Origin: Nigrospora sphaerica
Taxonomy: Eukaryota > Ascomycota > Sordariomycetes > Amphisphaeriales > Apiosporaceae
Assembly (NCBI GenBank): GCA_018287875.1
Contig: JAGVVL010000002.1
Span: forward strand, 1,302,001-1,366,000
Length of the DNA stretch: 64,000 nt
Direction of reading: 5' to 3'
The notes under the pieces are model-generated. The model ran no database searches, was not told where the DNA came from, and saw only the letters and a list, made by a program, of their open reading frames with translations. A program made the position numbers and the translations under genes. Below, one piece after another: positions 23,319 through 34,900 of this stretch; within the stretch, counting starts at the first letter, position 1, and every line of letters starts with the position of its first letter.

Positions 23319-26300
23319 CTAGAGCTTCAAGCCTTCCATGGCGTTCTCCAGGGTCTGCCAGCCTTCGGTGCCCTCCCAGTTCTCCTTGGCCTTGCTCATG
23401 ACGCTGCGCACGGCGCTCCTCGCCTTGCCCCTCCACCTATCGCCGATACTCTCGACGCGGGAGCCCCAATTCTCGTAGGCGGCGACCAGCTCGTCCGTCC
23501 GGCTGACAACGGCCTCCCAGCCCTCCTGGTTCTCCAGCCAGCTGCCCCTGGCCATGCCCGTGCCCGTCGACGCCGAGAGCGCGCTCCCCGAGCCGGCGCT
23601 GGCCGTCGCCGCGCGCCACGCCTTTTCTGCCGCGTCCAGCGCGCCCGCGTAGTCGCGCCGCCACGCCCGCAGGCGCGATACGAGAGACCACGCGTCCGAG
23701 TTGGCCGTGATGAGGGGTACGATGTCGCGTTCGAAAAGCCCGACCACTTTGCTCGCCAGCGTCCCGCGCGGCGGCTCGTACATGCCCTCCCCATCTCCCG
23801 CAGGCTCTTTGCTGACCTCGCGGACAAGGAGCGCCAGGATCTCCGTGTCCAGTGCCTCCTCTGTTTTCCGGATGCGGAGGACGTTGCTCGTCGCCAGGAT
23901 TACGTCGTCAAAGGCGGGCGTTGGCTTCAGGCTCGCGGCGAGCGTGATGACATTGTCCCAAATGCGCCAGTTGGTATGGGCCGTCGTTGCGCCCCGCTTG
24001 AAGGCCCCGAGGGCGTCTTGAAGAAGACTTTGGGCCGACTTGCCTAAATCAGAAGCCCGCGAGCTGGCGGGGAACTCCCGGTCGAGCTCCTCGTCTGTTT
24101 TCTTGCCCGCGCCCTCGCCGTCTTCGGTGGGTTGGCCCTGGGCTCGAAGCACTTTGCCCTCCTTAACTACTGCCTGGTACCAGCTGAGCAACGCCGTGCC
24201 CATGTTGCTCCACGTCCTAGCGTCTTCGCCGCCCGCCTCGCCATTGCTGGAAGAAATGGCGCGTTGGAATGCCTGGGCCGCATCCGGGAACTGGCCGAGC
24301 CGGAGGTAGATATCGCCCAGCCTGCTCCAGACTTCAGGGCTCAGCCTGTTGACGGCCACGGCCTTTTGGTAAGCCTCGGCCGCTGCTTGCCAATCCTGGT
24401 TCCGAAGGTGCAACTCGCCTAGCGACCTCTGCGCCCGGGCGTACCGGCGGTTCGAGACTTCCCAGGCGCGCTCGTAGTGTTTCGCGTCGTTTTCTAAGTC
24501 GCCCAGTATGCAGAGCAGACGGGGTGCGTTGGGAGGAGGGGGCGTTCTCTCGGGACCGTAGAAGTCCTTGAGGTTGAGGCCGTCCACATCCACGACCTTC
24601 CCATCGTATTCGTCCTCGACTGAATCGGCCGATTCCCCAGTACGGTGGAATAGACGCCATCGCAGAACCGCCCTTGCCTTTTCCTCGCCGCCGCGGCCGC
24701 GGCCGCTGTCGTCGTCCTGTGCGCCACTGCTTGCCAGGCACAGGGCGACTTCAGGCCACTGTCGCAAGCGCTTGAAGATCTCTAGCGCCGAAACCAGAGA
24801 GCCCACGGAAGCCCAGGCGTTGGCAAGCTCGGCCTCGAGATGCCATCGGGGGGGCGACGAGAGCATATTGACGTAGCGGAGTCGTGCCTGTGCGGATGCC
24901 GATTCGGAGGGTTTAGGGGCTGGGAGGAAAGAGGTCGGTTTTGGCGGGACCGGAGCTGCCTCGCCCGCGCCGGAAACCTGGATGGACGGCACCGGAGGCT
25001 CTGATCCTTCCTCTTTTTTCGCGTCATCGTCCGCGCTGGGTAGTGCTGCTGCGTCCGTGTCGACGATGATTTGGTCCACCAAGGCTTGCATCTGCAGGAC
25101 GCCCCGCTCCAGAGTCCGGCTTCGGTTCAGTTCTATCCTCGACCTGACGATGAGAGCCTGCGTATAGACTTGCCAATTGGTGGACTTGTCCTCGATGACG
25201 CGCACGGCAAAAGGAAGGATCTCCTCGGATGTGAGGGAGTCTGCTGCCGAGAACGTGTCTTTCAGGGTGGCCTCTGTGAGCAGTATGATTTGGTCCTCGA
25301 CGCTGAGTTGCGGCTGGTTCTCGGGCGAGAGGCCCTGCAGCGGGGCGGGAAGTTCGGAGCTGGGCGCCGCCTCTGCGTTTTCGGCACTAAAGGAGATCTT
25401 GTCCAGGAGTGTATCGTCGTTCAAGGGCACCGCTTGGGGGGCGGTCTCGGCCGATTCCTCGCCGCTGTGCGTAACATTGTCGTCGGCGCTCTTGGCGAGC
25501 ACAACGAGCTGGCTGATATTCTTCTCCTGGAATTTGGTCTTTTTTCCTAGGGCGCCCGACAGTGCGTACGTAAAACCGCTTTGCTCGGTTGCCGCGCGCA
25601 GCGCCTCCTTGGCTTTGACATCGTTGCCAAGCATGATGTGGGCGCCGGCCTTCTCCAGCAGAAACTGTACCTTTTCTTGCTTCGGACGCTCTGCCGTCTG
25701 CATCACGCTGGCCTCGGCTTCCTCCAGACTCTGCTCGACAAGTTCCTGGAGGGTTGCTACATCGGTCCACCGCCCGCTCTTGGTGAACAGTGAGCCTGGG
25801 CCCAGGGAGGGCTGGGACAGCAGCTTGAAGTGCCACAGGTGGATGCGGAACCGCAGCCAAGACTGCTCCGGGGTCGAGGGAATTACGCTGTCCGACGTGA
25901 GGATCCACCGGGCCAGACAGAACAGCTCAACGTGAGGGATGTAGGCGTAAACGGAAACACCGTCGATATCCAGAGAGCGAAGGCACAAGCGGCGCAGGGC
26001 CTCGATTCCGCTCAGTCCGCGCGCGGGCGGCGGCGATGCCTGCCGGGCGTAGGCAGAGGAGAACAAGGCCTCGCATTCGCCCGCTTGCAAGACAGGCCCC
26101 GTCACGTTGGCCTGGAGGAAGGCGTTGAGCGCAGCCTCGGCGAGATGCACAGCCTCGGACGACGTCTCGGCCGGCTGAGCGGGTGCGTCGCTGCTGCTGC
26201 TGCCCGATACGACCTCTTGGACGAACCGACCCACGAGGTCTTTGGCTGCACCCGAGCGGAAGGCCGAAAGATACGGCGCTTCGCTGGCCTGTTCCTGCAT

Positions 26301-26333
26301 CTCGTTGGGGGCCATTTTGTTGTTCAGATACAC
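23319..26333 (-). CDS. TPR protein of the TTC27/Emw1 family
   Basis: A single intronless frame of 1004 aa, close to the usual length of the family. The N-terminal half is poorly conserved and helical. Residues about 630-720 hold the hallmark TPR core, RRYARAQRSLGELHLRNQDW, then AYQKAVAVNRLSPEVWSRLG and AFQRAISS, very like the family's (R/S)ARAQRSLG(L/E)LHLRN segment. In budding yeast Emw1 is essential and needed for cell-wall integrity; vertebrate TTC27 is its homologue. A cytosolic scaffold or chaperone-like role is likely. The start at 26333 gives MYLNNK before a second ATG at 26315, which may be the real one. The gene ends 184 bp from the amidase stop, tail to tail. Confidence 0.85.
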   Translation of the reverse strand: MYLNNKMAPNEMQEQASEAPYLSAFRSGAAKDLVGRFVQEVVSGSSSSDAPAQPAETSSEAVHLAEAALNAFLQANVTGPVLQAGECEALFSSAYARQASPPPARGLSGIEALRRLCLRSLDIDGVSVYAYIPHVELFCLARWILTSDSVIPSTPEQSWLRFRIHLWHFKLLSQPSLGPGSLFTKSGRWTDVATLQELVEQSLEEAEASVMQTAERPKQEKVQFLLEKAGAHIMLGNDVKAKEALRAATEQSGFTYALSGALGKKTKFQEKNISQLVVLAKSADDNVTHSGEESAETAPQAVPLNDDTLLDKISFSAENAEAAPSSELPAPLQGLSPENQPQLSVEDQIILLTEATLKDTFSAADSLTSEEILPFAVRVIEDKSTNWQVYTQALIVRSRIELNRSRTLERGVLQMQALVDQIIVDTDAAALPSADDDAKKEEGSEPPVPSIQVSGAGEAAPVPPKPTSFLPAPKPSESASAQARLRYVNMLSSPPRWHLEAELANAWASVGSLVSALEIFKRLRQWPEVALCLASSGAQDDDSGRGRGGEEKARAVLRWRLFHRTGESADSVEDEYDGKVVDVDGLNLKDFYGPERTPPPPNAPRLLCILGDLENDAKHYERAWEVSNRRYARAQRSLGELHLRNQDWQAAAEAYQKAVAVNRLSPEVWSRLGDIYLRLGQFPDAAQAFQRAISSSNGEAGGEDARTWSNMGTALLSWYQAVVKEGKVLRAQGQPTEDGEGAGKKTDEELDREFPASSRASDLGKSAQSLLQDALGAFKRGATTAHTNWRIWDNVITLAASLKPTPAFDDVILATSNVLRIRKTEEALDTEILALLVREVSKEPAGDGEGMYEPPRGTLASKVVGLFERDIVPLITANSDAWSLVSRLRAWRRDYAGALDAAEKAWRAATASAGSGSALSASTGTGMARGSWLENQEGWEAVVSRTDELVAAYENWGSRVESIGDRWRGKARSAVRSVMSKAKENWEGTEGWQTLENAMEGLKL

Positions 26334-27425
26334 CGAGGGAGATGGGGAAACAGGTGTCGGCGCGAAAACACTTCGAGTCGTTCACGACCTGTTCGTAACC
26401 GAACAGATGGAACGGTGCAACAGCCAGGCGCTACCTGGCGAATATCCGTCACGGGCGAAGCGGCGTGGGCCCTGGAGGACGGGGATTTCACTTGGGCACC
26501 AGCCGGCGGTCGCAGGTTGGAGTTTACAAGGCAAACCAGTCGACCAGCAAGCGAACGGAAAGGAAGCCTCGAGTTTTGCGACGGAATGAACACGAGGTAT
26601 CCAAAGAACGAAACGGAGGTGCAAATAAAAAAGAATCGCGCGAACCTCCCCTTACTATGCCTTTCCTTTCCGACTAATAGGATCAATTTTCGCGACCCGT
26701 CAACTTTTTTCTCCCATGGTGGGGTTGACAATCGGGCTGGAATCAAGTGGGATGGATGGGTGGATGGAGGGGTAATTTGGATGTGGGCCGCTTGTGCCGG
26801 CCTGCCCACCTCCACCTGGCATTCATTAATAATGCGTGGCTTGCACCACGCAGCTCATCGCCAGGGTGAGTATTACCTCGGCCTATATGGGATCTGTACG
26901 GCAAAGGTACCGTCCAGCTACAGCCCCAGACAAAGCCGTGGCGCCTCGGGACCGCTTACTACTCCAGCTACATACAGTACAATGTACCTACATGTGCGTG
27001 TATGCACTAAGATCTCAGCATGCAAGTCATACGCACGTGGCGGATATGCATCAGGGCTGTTCTACTCCTCTGTATGTCCCACACACTGTCGGTCCCATAG
27101 CGTCACAGGTGGAGTGGACAAGACTTGCTGTTCCCCCAAGTCGCAATACATACATACACAGGGGCAATCAGGACTGAAACATGGCCATCATCCATTTGTC
27201 CTCCATGACTAGCTGTACCGCATAGGAATACTCACACATCCATGACCTTTCGCAAGCCTCGGCGCGTGCCCGCATCGTTCGCTACCGAGGCATAATGACC
27301 GTGTTTCCGGCTGTACATCCATCGATTCGTCAGGAATACATAAACCATACCAAGATGCCGCCTCCCCTGACTTTTGGCCCCGGGCAGCCCATCGTCGTAC
27401 AACCCTGCCGTCAGAGTTCAAGGCT
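26334..27425. other. Intergenic region of about 1.1 kb
   Basis: It holds the TTC27-like promoter and the 3' UTR of the GYF gene, with TACATACA- and TACCTACATG-like words between 26960 and 27160. No coding or RNA gene is supported. Confidence 0.55.
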
Positions 27426-30400
27426 CTACTTCTTGCTGCCCTTCTTACGACCAGACACCACAACCTTGAAGCCGGCCGGGAGGGGCGTCTCGCCTCCGCT
27501 GCTGGGCTCCTTGTGCGTGCTCTTCTTCGCAACCTCGTTCCAGCCGCCAGCATTGCTGGCCTGCGCGGGCACGTCAGACGCCTGCTTCTCTACCACGCCC
27601 TTCTCGGCGAGCTTCTTGCGGCGGATGAACTCGGCCGCGAAGTGCTGTCCGTTCATCGTCTTCGAGTGCGCATAGACAGACTCGGCAATGAGGGACGCAT
27701 CCAAGGGGAAGCCGATCAGCGTCTGGGCAAAGGCGGGGACTGCGCGCATGTTAGCACCTACTCATCGAATAGGTCGCATCGGTTCGACTTACTGTCTGTG
27801 ACACCCGTAATTCCGCGCATGAGCTGGTTGTGCACCCACTTATGGAACTCGGCCATGGCCTCCGAACGACCCGACGTCGGCGTCGTGATGCTGACGGGCG
27901 GCTTGGCGACAGGCTTGGAGGCCGCAGGCGCGGCCGGCTTCGTCAGGTTTGAGCTGCTAGCAGAGCGGGACGCAGCCGGGGCTGTGGGAACCTTGACCTT
28001 GCCACCCGCACCCACAGTGGCCCATCCCGCAGCGGGAGAAGATGCGCCCGACGGGCCCGAGCTGGGCGAGGTGTTCGCGTTAGGCTTGCTGGCGAGGTCG
28101 GCGTAGCGCTTGCCGGCCGCCTGGGCCGTGTTGACGGGCGCTGCAGCCGATACCTCCTTAGCCGCCTTCATCTTGCGCGCCTCTTCCTCGCGTTGGATTT
28201 CGGCCAACGTCTTTTTCTTATCCGACGAAGGTACCGGCGTGACAGAGCCAGCAGCAGGAGTCTTCACCGTTGCGGGCTTGGTCCACGGGCTGCCGCCGGG
28301 GGCCGTCGCATTTGAGGGCGAGGCCGTCCCCCAGGTGCTGGTCGTGGGCAGGCCAGAAGCCAGCGCCGTAGCCTTCTCCCTCTCCCGCTCCCTGGCAACC
28401 TCCTGCTCCATCATGTTGCGGCGGGCAGCAGCAGCCATCTCCTCGGCCTTGGCAGCCTTCTTGGCTTCGGCTTCTTGAATCTCCTTCAAGCTGGGGCCCC
28501 GGTGAGACTCCGAGGTTGGGTCCTTGGCCCAAGGAGCCAGGGGAGAGGGCTGGGCGGCAGCCGAAGGGCTGACGTCGGGTGTTTCTGACCGCGAGCTGGT
28601 CGCATACTGTTCCGGCAGGTTGGACTTGACGCGCTGGGGAGCCGGCGCCGGGAGAGGCGTTCCCGACTGGGGAGGCGGGAAGGGCATGGGGAGGCCGGAC
28701 TTGGCCGCTTCAGCTTGGGCCTGCCGGAACTGCTTGTTCAGGGCGGCCGACTCGGACTCGTCGTCGCGGGCCTCCTCCGGCTCGTTCACGTTCTTCTGGC
28801 CTCCGAATGAGCCCTCGGGACCGTGGGCTGCGCTGCCAGAAGCCTCCTCGCGGTGCTGGGAGGGTGCGGCGGCCTCGGATTGCTGCTCCATCTGGGCCTC
28901 ACGCTCGGCTCGAATTTGTTCAAATTCCTGAAGCCTCCCGCGGAAACCCTCGCCATCGTCGACGAGATCACTGGTACCGGGGAGGCGGCTGCGAAAGGAC
29001 TCGTGGGAGGCGCCGCCTGCAGGAGCTTGCGGGTGCTCATTGGTCCGCTGCTGCAAGCTGGCCAGGATTTGGCGGTCTTCAACCGAGAGGCGGGCGATGT
29101 CTTCCTCACGAAACACATCGAGTCCCGTGCCGCCGTGGCCAACCACTTGGTGCCCAGCAAGGCCTCCGAAAAAAGCGTTGCCGGCCCCCACCGGACCAAT
29201 AGGAGCTTGGGGCGGCATCGCAACAGGCGACGCAATGCTGCCGAAGCTAGGTTGACTCTGCAGGCTGTGGGCACTGGAGTGGTGATGGAGACCAGGGTGA
29301 CCGGAGAGCTGGGCACGGGCTAGTCGTTGCTGATTCGTCAGAATGTCGCGCTGCTGCGCCATCAGATACTGCTCCTCCTGCTTGCGTCTCTCCAGGTCGT
29401 TCTGCTCCTGGGCCGTTAAGGTGCGGCCGAAACTGGGAAAAGCGCCGACCAGGGGCGGCTGGACGGGACCAGCACCTGAAGCAAAGGGACCGGCCGCAGT
29501 AGGAGGCGGGCCGTGGGGAATACCGATCTGAGGCACAAGGAATGGCTCTCGAGAGTTACCTATGCGCCGGATGAGCTGACCCAGAGGCTCAAATTCTGTA
29601 TCCTCCACCTTCTTCACACGAAGGTCGGCGGTGAAGAAGTTAGCCTTATACCAATCGTTCATTTCCAGACCGGTAAAGGGACCCTGTTGCTGGCCTTGGG
29701 GGTCAAGGTAAACCCATCGCATGCGGTCAGGCATGACCATGGTACGGGCCTGCGCCGATGGGGGTTCCGATGGCTGAGAGCCGCCAAAGGGGGTGCCGGA
29801 GCTTTGCGGATACCCCGGACCCGGAGCCGTGTTCGTGATGCCTCCCGGCATGGACTCCGAACTGGCTTGGGCGCGGGAAGCATCCCCACCGAACATTTCG
29901 GCGAAGATGCCCCGGCCGGGTCGCATCGGACTTTCCGTCTCGCGGCCGTGATCGCCAAAGGCATTCCGGCCGATGGCACCCAGCGGATTGGCCTGGCGAA
30001 GATCCGGTAGCGAGTCGCCGAGGTTGTCGTTGTCGTGGCCCTGCATCTGCGACTGCATGGCTGGAGGAAAGAGGGAGCCAAGCTTGCTGCTGCCCCTCAT
30101 GGAGCCGGAGCCGGTCAGACCGGTGCTGGGGGGGCCGAATACACCACTGAGGTTACCGAGGCTCGGGGAATGGAGATCGCCCATGGGCGTAAAAAGAGAA
30201 TTACCAAACGCGGTACCAAAGGGAACGCGCTCACGGTCGGGCGTGGCCGACGTAGGCCAGCCGCCGAGATTGCCCAGCGAGGGATACGCCTTAGCACCAA
30301 CGCTTGAAGTTTGGCTGCGGTCGCTGCCCTCGAATCCGGGTTGGCCGAAAGCCCGCGATACACCGCCACCGAAGCCGCCCTGCATGTGCTCGGGGCCTCC

Positions 30401-31997
30401 CAGACCTAAACCTTGAGCGTGCATTCTGGGATCACCCTCGTCGTGATCGCCCCCACGGTCGGCAGGTGGGCTGCGGAACGGGTTCGTGTCGGAGGGGCTC
30501 ATCGGGCCGTGCTCATGGTCGTGTTCGCCATGGTGGCCACCGAGGTGAAGGCCAGCCATGCCGAAATCACCTGCGGAACCTTTGACGGGAGTATCAAACC
30601 CCTGACCCCGGTGCGGCTGATTGGACAAGGGCGGCGGGCTGGTGTCCTGGGCACCGCCCAGAACGGCACTGCCCGAGAGGTTGTCATCCCCACCAAAGGG
30701 GTCGGTATCAGTACGGGGGCGTGCGCGCCACGAAGCGGCGGCGGCGGCGGCGGCGGCATCTTGAGCACGGGAAGCCATGTTGTCGGAGCTGTCCTTGGGG
30801 ATGAGGTGGGCCAGTCGAGACTCGCCACGAACATTGCCGGGCCGCTTTTCGCCAATTGCCGAAGCGGTGGAGCCTGGCAGAGCAAAGTTGCCAAAGCTAC
30901 CAATCGCGGACGGGGTAGAAGCACCTGGCGTCGTCGCCGTCGGCTGTCCCCACAGAGCAGAAGCACCACCGAGGCCAGTAGCACCGGTTGCCGTGTTGTT
31001 GCGCATCAGCCCGCCAAAAGGTAAGATCTGGTGACCACCCCTGCCGGCGACCGGAGACCCGACATCCTCCTCGGGCTCCTCAAACGTCGTGGTGTCCTTC
31101 ACGTCAGTGTTCTTGCGACCGAGCCAGAACGGGTTAGCATCCTGTCCAGGACGGTTGGCTGTCGTGGGCGACATCAGGCCACCGCTTGAGTAAGGATTCG
31201 TGTCGGTTGTCTCGCGTCGTCTCGTGCCAGGTCGCGATGCCGAAGTCGGTGAGGCCAGGGAAAAATTGTTGTTGGGACCCTGCGAGACGGACGTCTTGCG
31301 GCCGTTCAAGATCAAGCCGCCCACACCGCTCGCGTGGCCACCATCTTTGTTCTGCTGCGGGGGTTTGACAGGCGAGTTGATGTCCGAAGCCAGCAAATCC
31401 CTTTCCTCGGCATTTATGTTGCGCAAATTGCTCGCTCTTCCGGCAGCCGAGGCGTCCCAGCAAACATCAGGCTCTTGGGGCAGCACATGCGAGTCGTTAC
31501 GGGTTCCCCAGCCTCGCGTGGCCGTGCTGTTACCGTTAAGCTGGCCGGGTGCCCAGCCGGGCATGAGAAGGCCGGATACGTCGTCGGGGGCAGGCAGACG
31601 GTCCAGTATAGCTAGCATCTGCTCCCGGCTGTAGCGCTGCGGTGCGCCGTCGTTGGACTGGGCCGCTGCGGGGGGCTGAACGGGATCCGACGGGATGTTG
31701 GCTTGGTTGAGCGACTGGCTGGGTGTCGTGGACGATCTGCGGAAGGTGAGTGTGCCGTTTGTTGACCGACCCTGTCGTGACCTAGGAGCGGGCGTCAGTA
31801 CGAGTTCGCATGTAGGTACGCATAGTTGGGACGACCGCACGGGAGCCCAGGCAGTGTGAGGAGGCGGATGGAAGGAAACAAGAGACGTACCACTCTCCGC
31901 TCGTGTTCCCACGGCTATCTGTTCTCGAGCCATTTCGTCCGTCGCGGTTTGGGTTCTGGCCAGCAGCGGCCGAGGCGAAACTGAGATTCGATGGCAT
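27426..31997 (-). CDS. GYF-domain protein (Smy2/Syh1/GIGYF-like)
   Basis: The model is complement(join(27426..27739, 27793..31781, 31891..31997)), about 1469 aa. Introns of 53 and 109 bp are GT-AG and phase-consistent. The N-terminus MPSNLSFASAAAGQN and the FRRSSTTPSQS segment after intron 1 are typical of filamentous-fungal GYF proteins. Most of the protein is low-complexity and probably disordered. The GYF domain is at about residues 721-780 (VYLDPQGQQQGPFTGLEMND, then WYKANFF) and binds Pro-rich PPGphi peptides. A coiled-coil, Glu/Lys/Ala-rich part and a Pro/Ser-rich part follow, and the end is basic (VVVSGRKKGSKK). Residues 86-92, YSREQML, match the 4E-binding consensus and resemble the 4EHP-binding site of animal GIGYF proteins. 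The likely role is in mRNA translation or decay control, or vesicle transport as proposed for Smy2. Confidence 0.88.
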
Positions 31998-34900
31998 GGT
32001 TTTGGTTTTCTTTTTTTGGCGGTGGTGATCAAGGGTAGAGAGCTCCGACAGCTGTCGACTAGTCGTCCGTCGCGTCGCGTGTCAGGACGTGTCGTCGGTC
32101 GGGAGGAGGAGGGGAGGGTTGCAACGGGTGGGCGGACAAGCACGGCAGTTGGGACTGATGCTTGGTTCACAGCGGATGGGAAGGTTGGCCAACGTGGGAG
32201 TGCGTTGAACAAGTGGGCGAGGGCGAGGGTGGGAGGGGAGATGGGGTGAGGTGGAAGGCCGACTGCTGTTTGCAGGTGCAAAACTGTAGTGGGTGGGTGG
32301 GCGGGCGGTCGCTACGGGCGTATGACGTTTTTTTCCGGTGAGGGAGAAAGACTGGGATCAATGACGATTCTGGGCGAAAGACTGCTTCTGGGAGGGGGTT
32401 TGTTTGCTGGGGGTGGTTTGGCGAGTGCCTAGGACTGGGTGCTGGTGCTGAGCGAGGATGCTTTTGTTGCCGCTGGAGAAGTCTTCAGTGTTCTGATGGA
32501 AGTGTCGAAGTGCAAAAGGCTTTTTGCTGCGAGTGACCTGATGTCAAAATTCACAAATTCCTATTTGCTCCCCCCCAATATAGGATGGGATCCACCATCA
32601 AACGGTAGCGGACGACAGCCGCCCGCCCGGGCAGTCACGCCGGCCCGGATTGGCCTGGCTTCTAGCAACTTAAGTTACTTGAGTTGGGCATCGAAGTCTT
32701 GCCTGCCTCGCCTGCCCACGCAGTTCCCATCGCCTGCTACGGACGAAAACTCGTACACTTCCTCTGCCGGTTTCTGTGTCCACGGTCTCTCCCTTCTCCC
32801 CCGGGGCGCCTTTGCCTACAGAGACGAAAAGACAGGAGCCGGTATTGCCAAGCCAGAGCGTCAAGAACGGGTCTCAAAAGCCCATCCATCTTATCCATCT
32901 GCCGTGCAGGTAGTAGGTAGGTACATGACATGTGGAAGGTCGCAAGTACCTCTCTGCCTCCCTCTCTCCACCTCTAGTAGCAATAGTAGCAGTAGTACGG
33001 AATGGGCTCGAGTCTGCCCAGCTGGCTTCGTCAAAGCCGCCACCATGCCCTCTGGCTCGTCTGGTCTTCTCGTATCGCCCAACTACCCGCTGAGCTACCT
33101 AGTATCTCCTCCAACTCTGTTCTGGGGCATGGACTGGATGGTGCAGATGTCCATGCCCGTTTGGTGCCTCGGCTGTCAAAAATAACCCGCTGTGCCCATA
33201 GAGCTAGGGGTGCCCTGTTACTAATACAACATACACAATCCGCCGATGGGAGGTTGTCATGAGCTCGTCCCTTGGCTCTGCCACAGATCCATTGATCGAG
33301 GCTACCATGTCGGAGCGCGCCACTGAAACTCGAGGCAAAAAACCGGAGAGAGCCGACACCAGCCACCCGTGCAGCCCTGGACCACCGACTGGCCCTTTGG
33401 ACTCTCCACTGTCGACGTTGCGATGTCTCGCCCCTCACCCCATCCGAATGCTACTTCTGGTATCCCCTTGGGCGGAGGCGACCAGGCCTTATGCGGGCTG
33501 TGCTTTGTTCCGTCTGCCGGAGCTTCGTAACCTCTGATTTTGTCCGTTTTCAGTAAGGACTTCCATTCCTGTCATGTGCTAGGGCTGTCTGGCTGTCTCG
33601 ATCAGCTCAAATTAGTAGCGCACACAGGCCCGCGGGGCAGACAGCAGCACCTCGAAGCACCATCAGAACTTTCCACCTCCCAGGTACGCTATACCTGTCC
33701 CTGACGGAGCCCGTCCGTCCGCCTCGTGCCTACCTAAGTACGTCCGTCTCACTGGAATACATACCGGCCAGCGCTGTTTCGCAGAAACCACCATATACCT
33801 TTCCTTGCATCATCAGTCACGGAAGCGTGTCCGGTCGCGGGCTGCTCTCTACACAGAAGCAAGTGCCTAGGGATCCGTCCCTCCGCAGGATGTCTCCAAC
33901 AAAGAACGACGCCCTGGGAACCTGGCTCGCCTGGTAGCCTTGTGCATCAAGCGTTCCCCTCCTTTTGGGCCTCCACGAACAAAATGCCCATCAGGCACTT
34001 GCCGTTTCCCGCTCCTCTCATGCCGCTGTTAACCCCCCCTCCCCGAGCCAGCCGTGCTGAACCTTGAGCAAGAAAGATAGGACCGCTTCAACAGAATGTA
34101 CAGGTGCATGTTGGCGCCGGCATGCCAAGTTGACAGCACAGCACCACGCAGTTCTGACATACGGCGTCCTGAAAAGTATATGATGCTGTGACGCGTGGCA
34201 GATGTTTTCGATTCGCCGTGATTGTTCGGGGACGCAAGTAGCAGTGCCGACTCGAACAGTGAGTTTCCACCAGCCGGCTGAGGGCTCTTTTCGCTGCCTC
34301 GCTCTTGGGGCCCCGTCTCCGCTCTCTCCTCGGCATTAAGGTTTTGGTCTGTCTGCACCGTCCGGTGTTGCTCTGCTTGGTCTGGCCGCAGCGGGTCTCC
34401 TGGCAGGATTCTGCTCTGCTGTGGGCAGCCAGCTTGCATGTGCTGAGAGCCGACACCGATATGGTGTTTGCTCGCCTGCCGGCCCGAAGACAGCGTGTTC
34501 TCCATCTTGAACGACAAGCGCCCTCTTGGGAGTGGCCGTCATCACTGTATACCAAAGCCGTCAGATGCGGTGCGTCCGGCTCCATGTCCCTTAATGGATG
34601 CTATATTTCACATGAAATAGCGCATATGTTGTCGACTTTCTACCTGGTTACAGTTGCTGATGCCGTTGCGGGGCTCCTGAGATCTGAAAAATCGCCGACC
34701 AGCCGCTTCCAAGATAACCGTGTTTTCCTACACATTAGCAGCTGCTGTTGTCATTAAAGCCTTGCGGCTGGCAGCCGTACCTGTGTCATACGGTGCAATC
34801 GTGCCCTGGAATCAAATGGAGATTTAGCATGCCAGCCCGGCTTTGGTCATTCAACCTACAGGAAGCTGAGAGTCGCCGGGGATATTGGTTGTGCTGTGAT

